In this document: positions 40,063 to 47,956 of the stretch, in pieces
How the letters are laid out: the number at the start of each line of letters is the position of its first letter
Numbering within the stretch: the first letter of the stretch is position 1
Origin: Chloroflexota bacterium
GTDB lineage: Bacteria; Chloroflexota; Dehalococcoidia; Bin125
Direction of reading: 5' to 3'
DNA: 64,000 bases
NCBI GenBank assembly: GCA_028874365.1
Contig: JAPPJZ010000079.1
Span: 97,610-161,609 of the forward strand
The notes under the pieces: generated by a model
What the model saw: the letters and a program-made list of their open reading frames with translations, nothing else
What the model was told of the DNA's origin: nothing
The model's database searches: none
Program-made: the position numbers and the translations under genes

Positions 40063-40551
40063 ATGCCGAGAGTGCACGACGGCGCAGCCAATCCTGACCC
40101 CGAACACGGACCGGCCAGCGGTCTGCGCTTTGCGGTCGTCGTGAGTCGCTTCAACGATTTCGTGACCAGCAATTTGCTCGACGGCTGCATCGAGCACCTC
40201 GAAGAGAACGGCGCCGACACCGACGAGATCGACATCTACTGGGTACCGGGGGCGTTCGAGATTCCGATTGCGGCGCAGAAATGCGCACAGACGGCTCGAT
40301 TCGACGCGGTGATCTGCCTGGGCGCTGTGATCCTGGGCGAAACAGACCACTACCGGCTGGTTGTCGACGGAGCGACGCAAGGCATCGCGCGAGTCGGGCT
40401 GGACACCGGCGTGCCGGTCATCTTCGAGGTGCTGGCCACGCAAACCGTCGCTCTCGCCTTGGCTCGGGCCGGGGGCTCGGCCGGCAACAAGGGCGAAGAG
40501 GCTGCGCAGGCGGCGATTGAGATCGCGCGGTTGCTGCAGACGATCGAGTAG
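40063..40551 (+). CDS. ribH: 6,7-dimethyl-8-ribityllumazine synthase
   Basis: The 162-aa lumazine synthase has RFAVVVSRFNDFVTSNLLDG at the N-terminus, the substrate loop WVPGAFEIPIAAQK and CLGAVILGETDHYRLVVDGA. TGVPVIFEVLATQT lies near the end. The usual GETxH catalytic region reads GETDHY, so the catalytic His is present. It condenses the pyrimidine from RibD with dihydroxybutanone phosphate from RibB. It is the last gene of the riboflavin cluster and ends 156 bp from the convergent selenoprotein-like gene. Confidence 0.95.
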   Translation: MPRVHDGAANPDPEHGPASGLRFAVVVSRFNDFVTSNLLDGCIEHLEENGADTDEIDIYWVPGAFEIPIAAQKCAQTARFDAVICLGAVILGETDHYRLVVDGATQGIARVGLDTGVPVIFEVLATQTVALALARAGGSAGNKGEEAAQAAIEIARLLQTIE

Positions 40552-40707
40552 CGGTCGCTCAGCCCTGTGCGAACGTGTTGTGGCGGCTGCGGAAGCTGTC
40601 GATGGTCGAGGCGCAGTCGACTACGGCGTCCGGACTCATGGCGACATTGAGGGCATTGCGCCCGCCCGCTAGGCCGGGGATGCGGCAGTCATTTCGGGCT
40701 CCGCGCC

Positions 40708-41766
40708 TCAGGCCGTGTTGGCGGCCGAGGCGTACTCGTGGACGCCGAGTTGATCGCGAACATCGTCAGTGGCTTCCTTGGTGAAGTCGTCGAGGGGGAT
40801 GCCGCAGCCGTCGGCGATCCGCACCATGCGCTGGAAGTTGGCCACGATTCCGGCCGCGTCGACCAGCTCCTGCAGGCCAAGCTCGGTCGCGATTCGTTCG
40901 CGCAGGCCGGGCAGGGCGTCGGACTGTCGGACCGCGGCTTCGGCGAACGCGGTCAGCAAGCTGCCATGGGCGACGCCGCTGTCGGCATCGGGATTGACCG
41001 TGCCCTGAAGGTTGAGGCTGTCGAGGGTGCCGCTTCGCTGGCTGCTCTCACGGAGCATGCGTACGTGCGAGGTGGTTCAATAGAAGCACTCATTCAACGC
41101 CGAGACCCGAGCGGCGATCAACTCGATCTGTGAGCGGGATATCGCGCGCAGCGGGTCGGGCATGCGCATCTCGGCGAAGCTGAGGTAGTGACCTTCTGAG
41201 AGGTCGTGCAGCCAACGGACGTTCTCGGGGATCAGCGAGAGGGCGGAGATGACGTTGGCGCCCCATTCCCAGGGTCCGTAGAGCATTTCGTCGCCGGGGT
41301 TGAGTCCGTCCCTCGGCACGATCGGGGGCCAGGAGTACTTCTGCTCGGCCTCAGGCGGGCGCTGCATCGAGGGTTCGCCGCTCGATGGCTGTGGTAGGGG
41401 CTCGAGCGCGAGGCCGAGAGCGCGGTGAAACTCGTCGATCGAGAGCGAGTGCACGACCACGGCGACCAGTTCGACGTATCGATCCTCGGTCATGCCGGGC
41501 ATGGCGATGATCTGGTCGTACCAGTCGCGATTCAGGTTGGCGTTATCGACGACCAGCTTCTGAATGGCGTAGACCGCGGCCTCGGGCAACATCTCGCTGC
41601 CGACGGCCTCGAAGTCTCGCGCAGCGCGACCGATTCTTGCGATCTCGACGCGTTCGGCCCCGGTCCACCAGCGGCCAGGGGCAGCGATCGTCTCCCAGCT
41701 CATGCGCTGGGACGAGATTGTTTTCTCTCGGATCGGCAGGTCGACGCCTGCGTATTCAAAGGCCAT
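40708..41766 (-). CDS. Candidate selenoprotein: two-domain AhpD/carboxymuconolactone-decarboxylase-like peroxidase with in-frame UGA (Sec)
   Basis: From ATG 41766 (GAGGTG 6 nt upstream) the frame runs 229 codons to a TGA at 41079-41077. It continues in frame for 122 codons to a stop at 40708. The residues around the TGA read ARVSALNECFY-U-TTSHVRML. This matches the AhpD-family redox site ALNxCxYCxxxH, with the TGA exactly at the second Cys, giving C227-x-x-U230. The downstream part keeps family features (LVDAAGIVANFQRMVRIADG). A hairpin with the form of a bacterial SECIS begins 19 nt after the TGA. The first domain (residues ~1-120) lacks the Cys pair. The 352-aa product is probably an alkylhydroperoxidase-like reductase. 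A nonsense mutation or sequencing error is the alternative. Confidence 0.75.
41043..41057 (-). promoter_or_regulatory. Candidate bacterial SECIS hairpin
   Basis: On the minus strand TGCTC-CGTGA-GAGCA forms a 5-bp perfect stem with a 5-nt loop whose second base is G. The loop starts 25 nt after the in-frame TGA (41079-41077). This fits the known bacterial SECIS rule of an apical loop with an early G about 16-37 nt downstream of UGA. The lower stem is irregular. Confidence 0.6.
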
Positions 41767-41854
41767 TTCGGCACCTCGCAAACTGCCAAAAGAGTAGCGT
41801 TTAGGCCAGCGCATACCTGATACGCAATCCGATTCCGGGCAAGGAGCCAGCACG

Positions 41855-42646
41855 ATGCCTCAGACACTTGACGTGACCGGCGGCCAACTGATCTACGACG
41901 AGTTCGGCGATGGGCCGGAGACGATCGTCTTCGTGCACGGCGCGGGCGGCAATCACCTGAGCTGGTGGCAGCAGATTCCGGTGTTCCGTGACCGCTACCG
42001 CTGCGTGACCTACGAGGTACGCGGCTGGGGACGAAGCCGCGACGACTCGGGTGAGGGTCGCACGGCGTTCTCGCGAGACCTTGGCGAGTTGATGGACGCG
42101 CTCGATGTCCCCGAGGCGGTGTTAGTCGGTCAGTCGATGGGCGGCTTCTCGATCCTGCCATTCGCCGTGCGCAACCCTGACCGGGTGAGAGCACTGTTGA
42201 TGGCAGACACGTTCCTCGGTATCGACGCGCCTGAGCTGATCGATGAGATGCGCCAGGCGGTCGAGTCAGCGCAGATTAACCAGGAACAGGGCGGATTGAC
42301 GCGGATGGTCGGCCCGGACTACCTCGAGCGCGAGCCCAACGGCGTGTTCCTTTACAACCAGATCAGGGGCTTGAATCCACCGCTCGACCCGAATCAGCCG
42401 TTGGAGTTCGGCCGGGAAGCCGGCGCCGTCTCCAAGGACGAGTTGTCGGCCCTGACGATGCCGACGATCTTCCTGGCCGGGGCCGAGGACGCGATCATTC
42501 CGGCCGAACTGATCGAGCGGGCCGCACAGATGGTGCCCGGCGCGCAGTACATCCAGGTCCCGCGTGCGGGACACAGCGTCTATTGGGAGCAGCCTGAGGA
42601 GTTCAATCGCATTCTTGAAGTGCTGCTGCTGGAGGCGTTCGTCTGA
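41855..42646 (+). CDS. Alpha/beta hydrolase
   Basis: The 263-aa hydrolase has the oxyanion block VFVHGAGGNHLSWW, the nucleophile elbow VGQSMGGFS (Ser near residue 91), the acid in FLAGAEDAIIP and the catalytic His in RAGHSVYWEQPEEF. It resembles the haloperoxidase/enol-lactonase branch. The start is ATG 41855 with AAGGAG upstream. It diverges from the selenoprotein-like gene across 88 bp, so the two may share a control region. It precedes the enoyl-CoA hydratase and CoA-transferase genes by 51 bp, which suggests one operon for acid or ester breakdown. Confidence 0.85.
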   Translation: MPQTLDVTGGQLIYDEFGDGPETIVFVHGAGGNHLSWWQQIPVFRDRYRCVTYEVRGWGRSRDDSGEGRTAFSRDLGELMDALDVPEAVLVGQSMGGFSILPFAVRNPDRVRALLMADTFLGIDAPELIDEMRQAVESAQINQEQGGLTRMVGPDYLEREPNGVFLYNQIRGLNPPLDPNQPLEFGREAGAVSKDELSALTMPTIFLAGAEDAIIPAELIERAAQMVPGAQYIQVPRAGHSVYWEQPEEFNRILEVLLLEAFV

Positions 42647-42697
42647 GAGGCGCTGATAGCCTCAGACTGATTCGCCAGCCCTTGAGACGAGCATCTG

Positions 42698-43510
42698 ATG
42701 ACGTACCACGAAGTGATCTACGAGCCCGGCCCGGTCGCACGAGTGATCATGAATCGCCCGGAGTACCGAAACGCGCAATCGCGGGTGTTGCTGGAGGAGA
42801 TCGACCGAGCCTTCCAGGAAGCGGCTGACGATCCGGAGGTGCTCGTGATCGTGCTCTCCGGCAACGGGCCGGACTTCTCCGCAGGGCACGACCTCGGCTC
42901 GCCGCCGGAGATTGCCGACCGCGAGATTCGCGGCTGGGCCGAAGACTTCGTCGGCGTCTTCGATCGGCAGCGGGACACGCGGATCACGAACACGATGCGC
43001 TGGCGCAACCTGCCCAAACCGACGATCGCGATGGTGCAGGGCAAGTGCATCTTTGGCGGCTGGATGGTGGCCGCTTCGATGGACCTGATCTTCGCCTCGG
43101 ACGATGCGCTGTTCCTGCCTTCGCACACGCAGTACTTCTCGGCGCCCTGGGATCTTGGCGTGCGCAAGGCGAAGGAGATTCTCTTTCAGAACCGCTTCAT
43201 CCCGGCTCGCGAGGCGATGGGGCTGGGCTTCGTCAACCAGGTCTATCCAGCCGAAGCGCTGGAGCGAAAGACGCTGCAGTTCGCGAACGAGGTCGCCCAG
43301 CGGACGCCGATGTCGCTGCGCCAGATCAAGCACTCGATCAACAACATGCAGGACGGTCAGGGATTTACCACGCATATCAACGCCAGCTTCATGACCTACG
43401 CCACCGGCGCGGGGTTCGGCAGCCCCGATCCGCGGCTGGTCAAGGGCAGGCGGCAGCTCTCGCCGGTTGCCCAGGCGCTGGCCAAGCTGCAGAAGCCGGG
43501 ACACTCCTAG
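42698..43510 (+). CDS. Enoyl-CoA hydratase/isomerase family protein
   Basis: The 270-aa crotonase-fold protein has the first oxyanion block VLSGNGPDFSAGHDLGS and the second QGKCIFGGWMVAASMDLIFA. LSLRQIKH-like (MSLRQIKHSIN) is near the end. Typical catalytic Glu positions are not obvious, since the second block is followed by an Asp (SMDLIFASDDA), so the exact reaction (hydration, isomerisation or C-C cleavage) is open. It lies between an alpha/beta hydrolase and a tandem CoA-transferase. It probably acts on the CoA ester the latter makes. Confidence 0.87.
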   Translation: MTYHEVIYEPGPVARVIMNRPEYRNAQSRVLLEEIDRAFQEAADDPEVLVIVLSGNGPDFSAGHDLGSPPEIADREIRGWAEDFVGVFDRQRDTRITNTMRWRNLPKPTIAMVQGKCIFGGWMVAASMDLIFASDDALFLPSHTQYFSAPWDLGVRKAKEILFQNRFIPAREAMGLGFVNQVYPAEALERKTLQFANEVAQRTPMSLRQIKHSINNMQDGQGFTTHINASFMTYATGAGFGSPDPRLVKGRRQLSPVAQALAKLQKPGHS

Positions 43511-43523
43511 GAGGATCCGTCCT

Positions 43524-45857
43524 GTGTCGGACGGGAATCTACTCAGCGGAATCCGCGTCGTCGAGTACAGCCGCGACGTGCCGGCGGCAGCCTGCGCGCG
43601 TGAGTTCGCCCGCTGGGGCGCCGACATCCAGACCTTTGAAGCACCCGATTCACTGCTGCGTCTCGCGCCGCCGATGCTTGAGCGCGAGGGCGAAACGATC
43701 TCGCTGCTGCGGGAGTCGCTGAATGTTGGCAAAACGCTGAGGTCGGGCGAGTGGCGGCCGAAGCTTGACGAGGCGGACGTGCTGGTCACCGACGCGCCGC
43801 TGGCGGAGCTCGTCGGCGTCGCGCAGCAGTTCCCGCGCCTAGTCGTGGTGCATTCGTCGCCGTTCGGGACGGATGGCCCCTATTCGCAGTACCAAGCCGA
43901 TGATCTGCTGATCCAGGCGCTCTCGGGATTCGCCGGCACGAACGGACTGGCCGAGCGGGAGCCGCTGGCAGCTCCGGCCGCGATCATTCCGCGCACGATC
44001 GGCATCCTGGGCGCGGTGGCCGCACTGGCGGCACTGCTCGAGCGGATGCATTCCGACCAGGGCGAGTGGATCGAGCTCTCGTCGCACGAGGCATGTTCGA
44101 CGTTGATCATGGCGCTGCGCTCGGAGTTCCTTGGCGAAGCGCTACCGCGCGTCGGCGGGACTCCCGGTTGGTCCGAAGTGATGCAGACGACGGATGGCTA
44201 CATCACGATCTCGCCCTGGTCGAAGGAGACGCTGCGCAACGCGCCGGTCGCCTTTGGTTGCGATCCGCCGCCCGCGGAACTCCTGGAAGGCGACGGACGA
44301 TTCGCGGAACAAGAGCCCTCGAAGGATTACCTGTACCCAGTCATCGAGTCTCTGGATGCCCGGACGATCTGGACGAAGCTGTCGGAACTCGGCTCGGTGA
44401 TGGCGATGCATCGCTCGGCGCGGCAGTTGCTTGACGATCCGCAGCTCAACGCGATCGACTTCTTCCGGACCGAGCATGGCCTGACGGGCGCAGGACGCGC
44501 GATGCGGGTGACCGAGATCGACCACAAGTCGGAACGCTCGGATCGCTTTGCCCGACGCGCGAGACCCCAGAGCTCGACGGGCCCGCTCGACGGTTTGCGG
44601 GTCGTCGATTTCACCCACGCCTGGCTGGGGCCGTACGCCTCGGGGCTGCTCAACGACCTCGGTGCGGAGGTGATCAAGGTTGAGGGGCCGAAACGCCCCG
44701 ATCTCTGGCGCTATGAGGCGATGGGACCGATGCGCGTCGCCGCGCCGGACGCTCATCCCTTGAACGTGCGGCCGAACTTCAACATGGCCAATCGCGGGAA
44801 GCGCACAATCTCGATAGCCCTCGATACAGAAGATGGTCGCGGGTTGGCGCTCGATTTGATCGCCCGGGCCGACGTGGTCCTCGAGAACTTCCGTCCGCGC
44901 GTGCTGCAGAATCTACGCCTGACGCACGAGCACATGCGGGAGGTGAACCCTCATATCGCGCTTGTTTCGTTCTCGGGATTCGGGACTGGGGGCCCGTACG
45001 ACAACTTCCGCGCCAACGGTGGCACGACCGAGGGGAACGCGGGTTGGGACCTGCTCTACGGCTACCGGGGCGAAGCGCCGCTGATGCTGGGCACGATGCA
45101 AGCCGATCCGATCGTCGGCGCGCAGATGGCAGCCTCGGCGCTGGCGGCAGCCCTGTACGCGCAGCACGCGCGAACGGCCATGCACATCGAGGGTTCGATG
45201 TTCGAGTCGGCCGTCGGTTACATCGACGAGTACCTACTGGCCGGGTCGGCTGGACTGGCGATGCCGGAGCGTAACGGGAATCGCCTGCCCGGCGTCGCGC
45301 CGCACGAGTGTTTCCGCTGCCGCGACGGGGCGGACGGCAGCGACGAGTGGACCGCGATCTCGGTCAGGGACGACGAGACCTGGCTGCGGCTCGCTGAGGA
45401 GGCGGAGCTCGATCGTCTTGAATGGCGAACGGCGGAGGGTCGCAAGTCCGACGAGGCCAACCTGGAGGCTGCGCTGACGGAGTGGACCCGGGGCTGGGAC
45501 TCGCGGACGCTGCAGCACCGGCTGCAGGCGATTGGCGTCCCGGCCGCGGCGGTTCATTCAACGTTGACCCACTTGAGCGATCCCCAGCTGTCGGCTCGAG
45601 ATTGGTGGCTGCATCTGACCCACGCCGACACGGGTACACGGCAGTACCAGGGATTCGCGTGGCGTCTGCGCCGCCGTCCGGCCTCCTGCGAGCGGCCCGC
45701 GCCGAGAATGGGTGAGCACACTCGCGAGATTCTGCAAGAGACACTTTGCTTGACGGAGCCAGAGATCGAACGACTCCTGGAAGAGGACGTGATCGCCGGC
45801 CTCACGGCGAGGCGCGACCCGGACGAGCCGCCGCCGAAGCCGATAAGCCCGCGCTAG
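43524..45857 (+). CDS. Tandem-domain class III (CaiB/BaiF) CoA-transferase family protein
   Basis: The 777-aa protein is a fusion of two CaiB/BaiF domains. Domain 1 (from IRVVEYSRDVPAAACAREFA) looks degenerate, with a shortened N-terminal part. Domain 2 begins at about residue 354 (LDGLRVVDFTHAWLGPYASG) and is canonical, with LNDLGAEVIKVEGPKRPD, NMANRGKRTISIALDTEDGR and a catalytic-Asp region. The start is GTG 43524 with AGGAGG 9 nt upstream. It follows the enoyl-CoA hydratase by 13 bp. One active plus one structural domain is plausible. The acid partner is unknown. Confidence 0.87.
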   Translation: MSDGNLLSGIRVVEYSRDVPAAACAREFARWGADIQTFEAPDSLLRLAPPMLEREGETISLLRESLNVGKTLRSGEWRPKLDEADVLVTDAPLAELVGVAQQFPRLVVVHSSPFGTDGPYSQYQADDLLIQALSGFAGTNGLAEREPLAAPAAIIPRTIGILGAVAALAALLERMHSDQGEWIELSSHEACSTLIMALRSEFLGEALPRVGGTPGWSEVMQTTDGYITISPWSKETLRNAPVAFGCDPPPAELLEGDGRFAEQEPSKDYLYPVIESLDARTIWTKLSELGSVMAMHRSARQLLDDPQLNAIDFFRTEHGLTGAGRAMRVTEIDHKSERSDRFARRARPQSSTGPLDGLRVVDFTHAWLGPYASGLLNDLGAEVIKVEGPKRPDLWRYEAMGPMRVAAPDAHPLNVRPNFNMANRGKRTISIALDTEDGRGLALDLIARADVVLENFRPRVLQNLRLTHEHMREVNPHIALVSFSGFGTGGPYDNFRANGGTTEGNAGWDLLYGYRGEAPLMLGTMQADPIVGAQMAASALAAALYAQHARTAMHIEGSMFESAVGYIDEYLLAGSAGLAMPERNGNRLPGVAPHECFRCRDGADGSDEWTAISVRDDETWLRLAEEAELDRLEWRTAEGRKSDEANLEAALTEWTRGWDSRTLQHRLQAIGVPAAAVHSTLTHLSDPQLSARDWWLHLTHADTGTRQYQGFAWRLRRRPASCERPAPRMGEHTREILQETLCLTEPEIERLLEEDVIAGLTARRDPDEPPPKPISPR

Positions 45858-45899
45858 CTCCTTGCCGTAGCGCGGAACCGACTGGACGGGTGAGAGCCC

Positions 45900-46955
45900 T
45901 TAGTCGGCGCGGCCGAATGCCTGGAGATAGAGGTCTCGGGCTTCCTTCGGGGTCTTCCCCTGGCCCAGCCAGCCGTTGCCGACCCTGATCTCGAAGTGGA
46001 GGTGAATGTCGGTGCCGGGATTGGCGTAGACCTCCTGCTGGCCCGACTCACCGGGATAGCCGATCACCTGACCCTGTTGCACCTCGACACCCTTGACGAT
46101 TCCGTCGGCGATCTCGGAGAGGTGCGCGTAGCGTGTCACGATGCCACGCCCGTGGTCGATCCACACCTGCCGGCCTCTCAACTCGTCGAGAATCTCGTCG
46201 CCCTCCCAGTTCGCCGCCTGGAATCTCGCCCAGTCGGCCGGCGTGATATCGACGTAGTCCACGTCAGCGCGAATCACGACGCCTGCCTTCGCAGCCAGAA
46301 TTTCGGTTGCGACGGTGATCGCAGTGCAGGACGCCCACTGATAGAAGTCCAGGCCCTCGTGGACCCCGTCGTTGCGGTAGGACCTGGCCGCCTCGGGCAG
46401 GTGCCCTTCGAACTCGGTGACGCAGGCCCCTCTGATCGGGACGATGAACCCTCTGAGCGGATTGTCCGCTTGCTCCGGCTCTGTCACGGACTGCGCCGAT
46501 TGCTGCTGTTGCTCCTGCGGCACGGCTTGTTGGGCTTGGGAACGCTGCTGCTGTTCTGCTTCGGCCACCTGTGGTTCGATGGTCTGCCCCGCCTCATCCT
46601 GCTGTTCTGCTTCGGTCGTAGCCTCGACTTCGGAGGGGGCGCTCTGGGCGTCAGTTTCTGTCGGCTGGCTCTGTTGCGCGACGGCGACGGCCTGCTCGTC
46701 TGAGGCCGGTCCGGGGGTGTCTTCGGAGCCGGTCGCCTGCACAACTGCGATGATCGCCGCGACCGCGAAGGCGACCAAGGCCAACCCCACGTAGAGCCAC
46801 GCTGGTCCAATCAGCCAGCCGCCTTGATCGTCTGCGGAACTGCGGCGTGGATATCGGCGCTGGCTGCGTTGCGCGCCGTAGAGTCCGCGCCCGGAGTATT
46901 CCTCTCCCCAGGGGCTATCGGAGCGGGGGATAGCCTTCCTCCTCCAACGCGGCAT
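45900..46955 (-). CDS. Membrane-anchored M23-family metallopeptidase
   Basis: The 351-aa protein has a basic N-terminus, one membrane segment (LYVGLALVAFAVAAIIAVV, about residues 54-72) and a Gln/Glu-rich linker at about 75-160. The C-terminal M23 (LytM/NlpD) domain has VHEGLDFYQW, with the first zinc His and Asp, then VWIDHGRGIVTRYAHLSE and the HxH motif in IHLHFEIRVG. It would cleave or bind peptidoglycan cross-bridges outside the cell. The start is taken at ATG 46955, overlapping the metal-binding protein gene by 41 bp, because no start codon occurs between there and the membrane segment. Confidence 0.85.
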   Translation of the reverse strand: MPRWRRKAIPRSDSPWGEEYSGRGLYGAQRSQRRYPRRSSADDQGGWLIGPAWLYVGLALVAFAVAAIIAVVQATGSEDTPGPASDEQAVAVAQQSQPTETDAQSAPSEVEATTEAEQQDEAGQTIEPQVAEAEQQQRSQAQQAVPQEQQQQSAQSVTEPEQADNPLRGFIVPIRGACVTEFEGHLPEAARSYRNDGVHEGLDFYQWASCTAITVATEILAAKAGVVIRADVDYVDITPADWARFQAANWEGDEILDELRGRQVWIDHGRGIVTRYAHLSEIADGIVKGVEVQQGQVIGYPGESGQQEVYANPGTDIHLHFEIRVGNGWLGQGKTPKEARDLYLQAFGRAD

Positions 46956-47133
46956 CGATCTGGTCTGGTGTCGCAGAACCGCCGTCGTACTCGACAGCGA
47001 CTCGCTTGCCGTCCACATCGACGGAGACCGCGGAGACGCCGTCGATCGCGGTCAACGCGCTGCTGATCGCGTGGGCGCAGTGCTCACAAGAGATGTCCGG
47101 CGCGGTGCGGGTGAGCGTGCTGGGTTGTGCCAT
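46915..47133 (-). CDS. Heavy-metal-associated (CopZ-like) domain protein
   Basis: The 72-aa single-domain HMA protein has the metal-binding core PDISCEHCAHAISSAL (CxxC at about residues 15-18). VSAVSVDVDGKRVAVEYDG and a C-terminal IDAALEEEGYPP complete the ferredoxin-like fold. Such proteins carry Cu(I) to ATPases or regulators. No copper ATPase is adjacent. The ATG at 47133 has AGGAAGAGGAA-type purines just upstream. Its 3' end overlaps the start of the M23 peptidase gene. Confidence 0.88.
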   Translation of the reverse strand: MAQPSTLTRTAPDISCEHCAHAISSALTAIDGVSAVSVDVDGKRVAVEYDGGSATPDQIDAALEEEGYPPLR

Positions 47134-47173
47134 GTCCGGTTCCTCTTCCTGGTGCCAACAGGTCGACTTTACG

Positions 47174-47956
47174 TTATGCGAAACGCCGACCAAGCGGTGA
47201 CTCCGACGCCGACAGCGCAGCGTGCAGCGCCTCGGCGTGGGCTCGCAGCGCCGCGCCGTCGTCCAGCGGTTCGAGCTCGCCTGCCTCAAGGCCATAGCGG
47301 CGCTCGAGGGCGAGGCTGATGAGGCGGTCGGCGAGGTGGGGATTCTTGGGCAGCACCGCACCGTGCAGATAGGTGCCGAATGCGTTCTTGACGCGGGCCC
47401 CCTCGAGCCCGTCGCCACCGTTGTTGCCGAATCCGCTCACGACATCGGCCAGCGCCTGCTGGCCATTGTTAAGATACGTACGCCCGCCGTGGTTTTCGAA
47501 CCCGACAATCGTCTCGCCTTCCCACAGCGCCACCACGTTGCCGACGCAGCGCCTGATCTGCGGGCCGGGATGGGTTGCGACCGCGTCGAACACGCCGATG
47601 CCCTCCATGATCTCGCCGTCCCAACCTCGATAGCGATGGCCGAAGAGTTGGAATCCAGCACAGACCGCGAGCACGACCCCGTCATCCGTGACATAGTCGC
47701 GAATCTCGGCGCTGCGTCCCTGTAGATCTGCGTGGACGCGCCGCTGCTCACGGTCCTGACCTCCGCCGATCAGGACCAGGTCGCTTTGCTCGGGAGACCA
47801 GTCATCGCCGATATCGACGCCGGTGACCGTCGTGTCGATACCGCGGGCGGCGCAGCGGCGTTCCATCGCGCGCGCATTGCCGCGATCTCCGTAGAGATTG
47901 AGCAGGTCCGGGTAGAGCACTGCGATGTCGAGTCGACGGTCGTGCGAGTTCGACAT
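47174..47956 (-). CDS. gatD: Lipid II isoglutaminyl synthase, glutamine amidotransferase subunit GatD
   Basis: The 260-aa class I glutamine amidotransferase of the CobB/CobQ-like type has the nucleophile Cys99 in VVLAVCAGFQLFGHR. The catalytic His is in AFGTYLHGAVLPKNPHLAD. The N-terminal IAVLYPDLLNLYGDRGN is specific to GatD-like proteins. It supplies ammonia to MurT for amidation of the D-Glu of the peptidoglycan stem. Its ATG (47956) overlaps the murT stop by one base (TGATG), confirming the pair. The C-terminus extends ~20 residues beyond the typical end. Confidence 0.92.
   Translation of the reverse strand: MSNSHDRRLDIAVLYPDLLNLYGDRGNARAMERRCAARGIDTTVTGVDIGDDWSPEQSDLVLIGGGQDREQRRVHADLQGRSAEIRDYVTDDGVVLAVCAGFQLFGHRYRGWDGEIMEGIGVFDAVATHPGPQIRRCVGNVVALWEGETIVGFENHGGRTYLNNGQQALADVVSGFGNNGGDGLEGARVKNAFGTYLHGAVLPKNPHLADRLISLALERRYGLEAGELEPLDDGAALRAHAEALHAALSASESPLGRRFA

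Noticed and set aside
40552-40707. Small minus-strand frame after ribH (about 26 codons)
   Set aside because: It is very short, with no ribosome-binding site and no recognisable motif. The spacer between two convergent genes is treated as non-coding.
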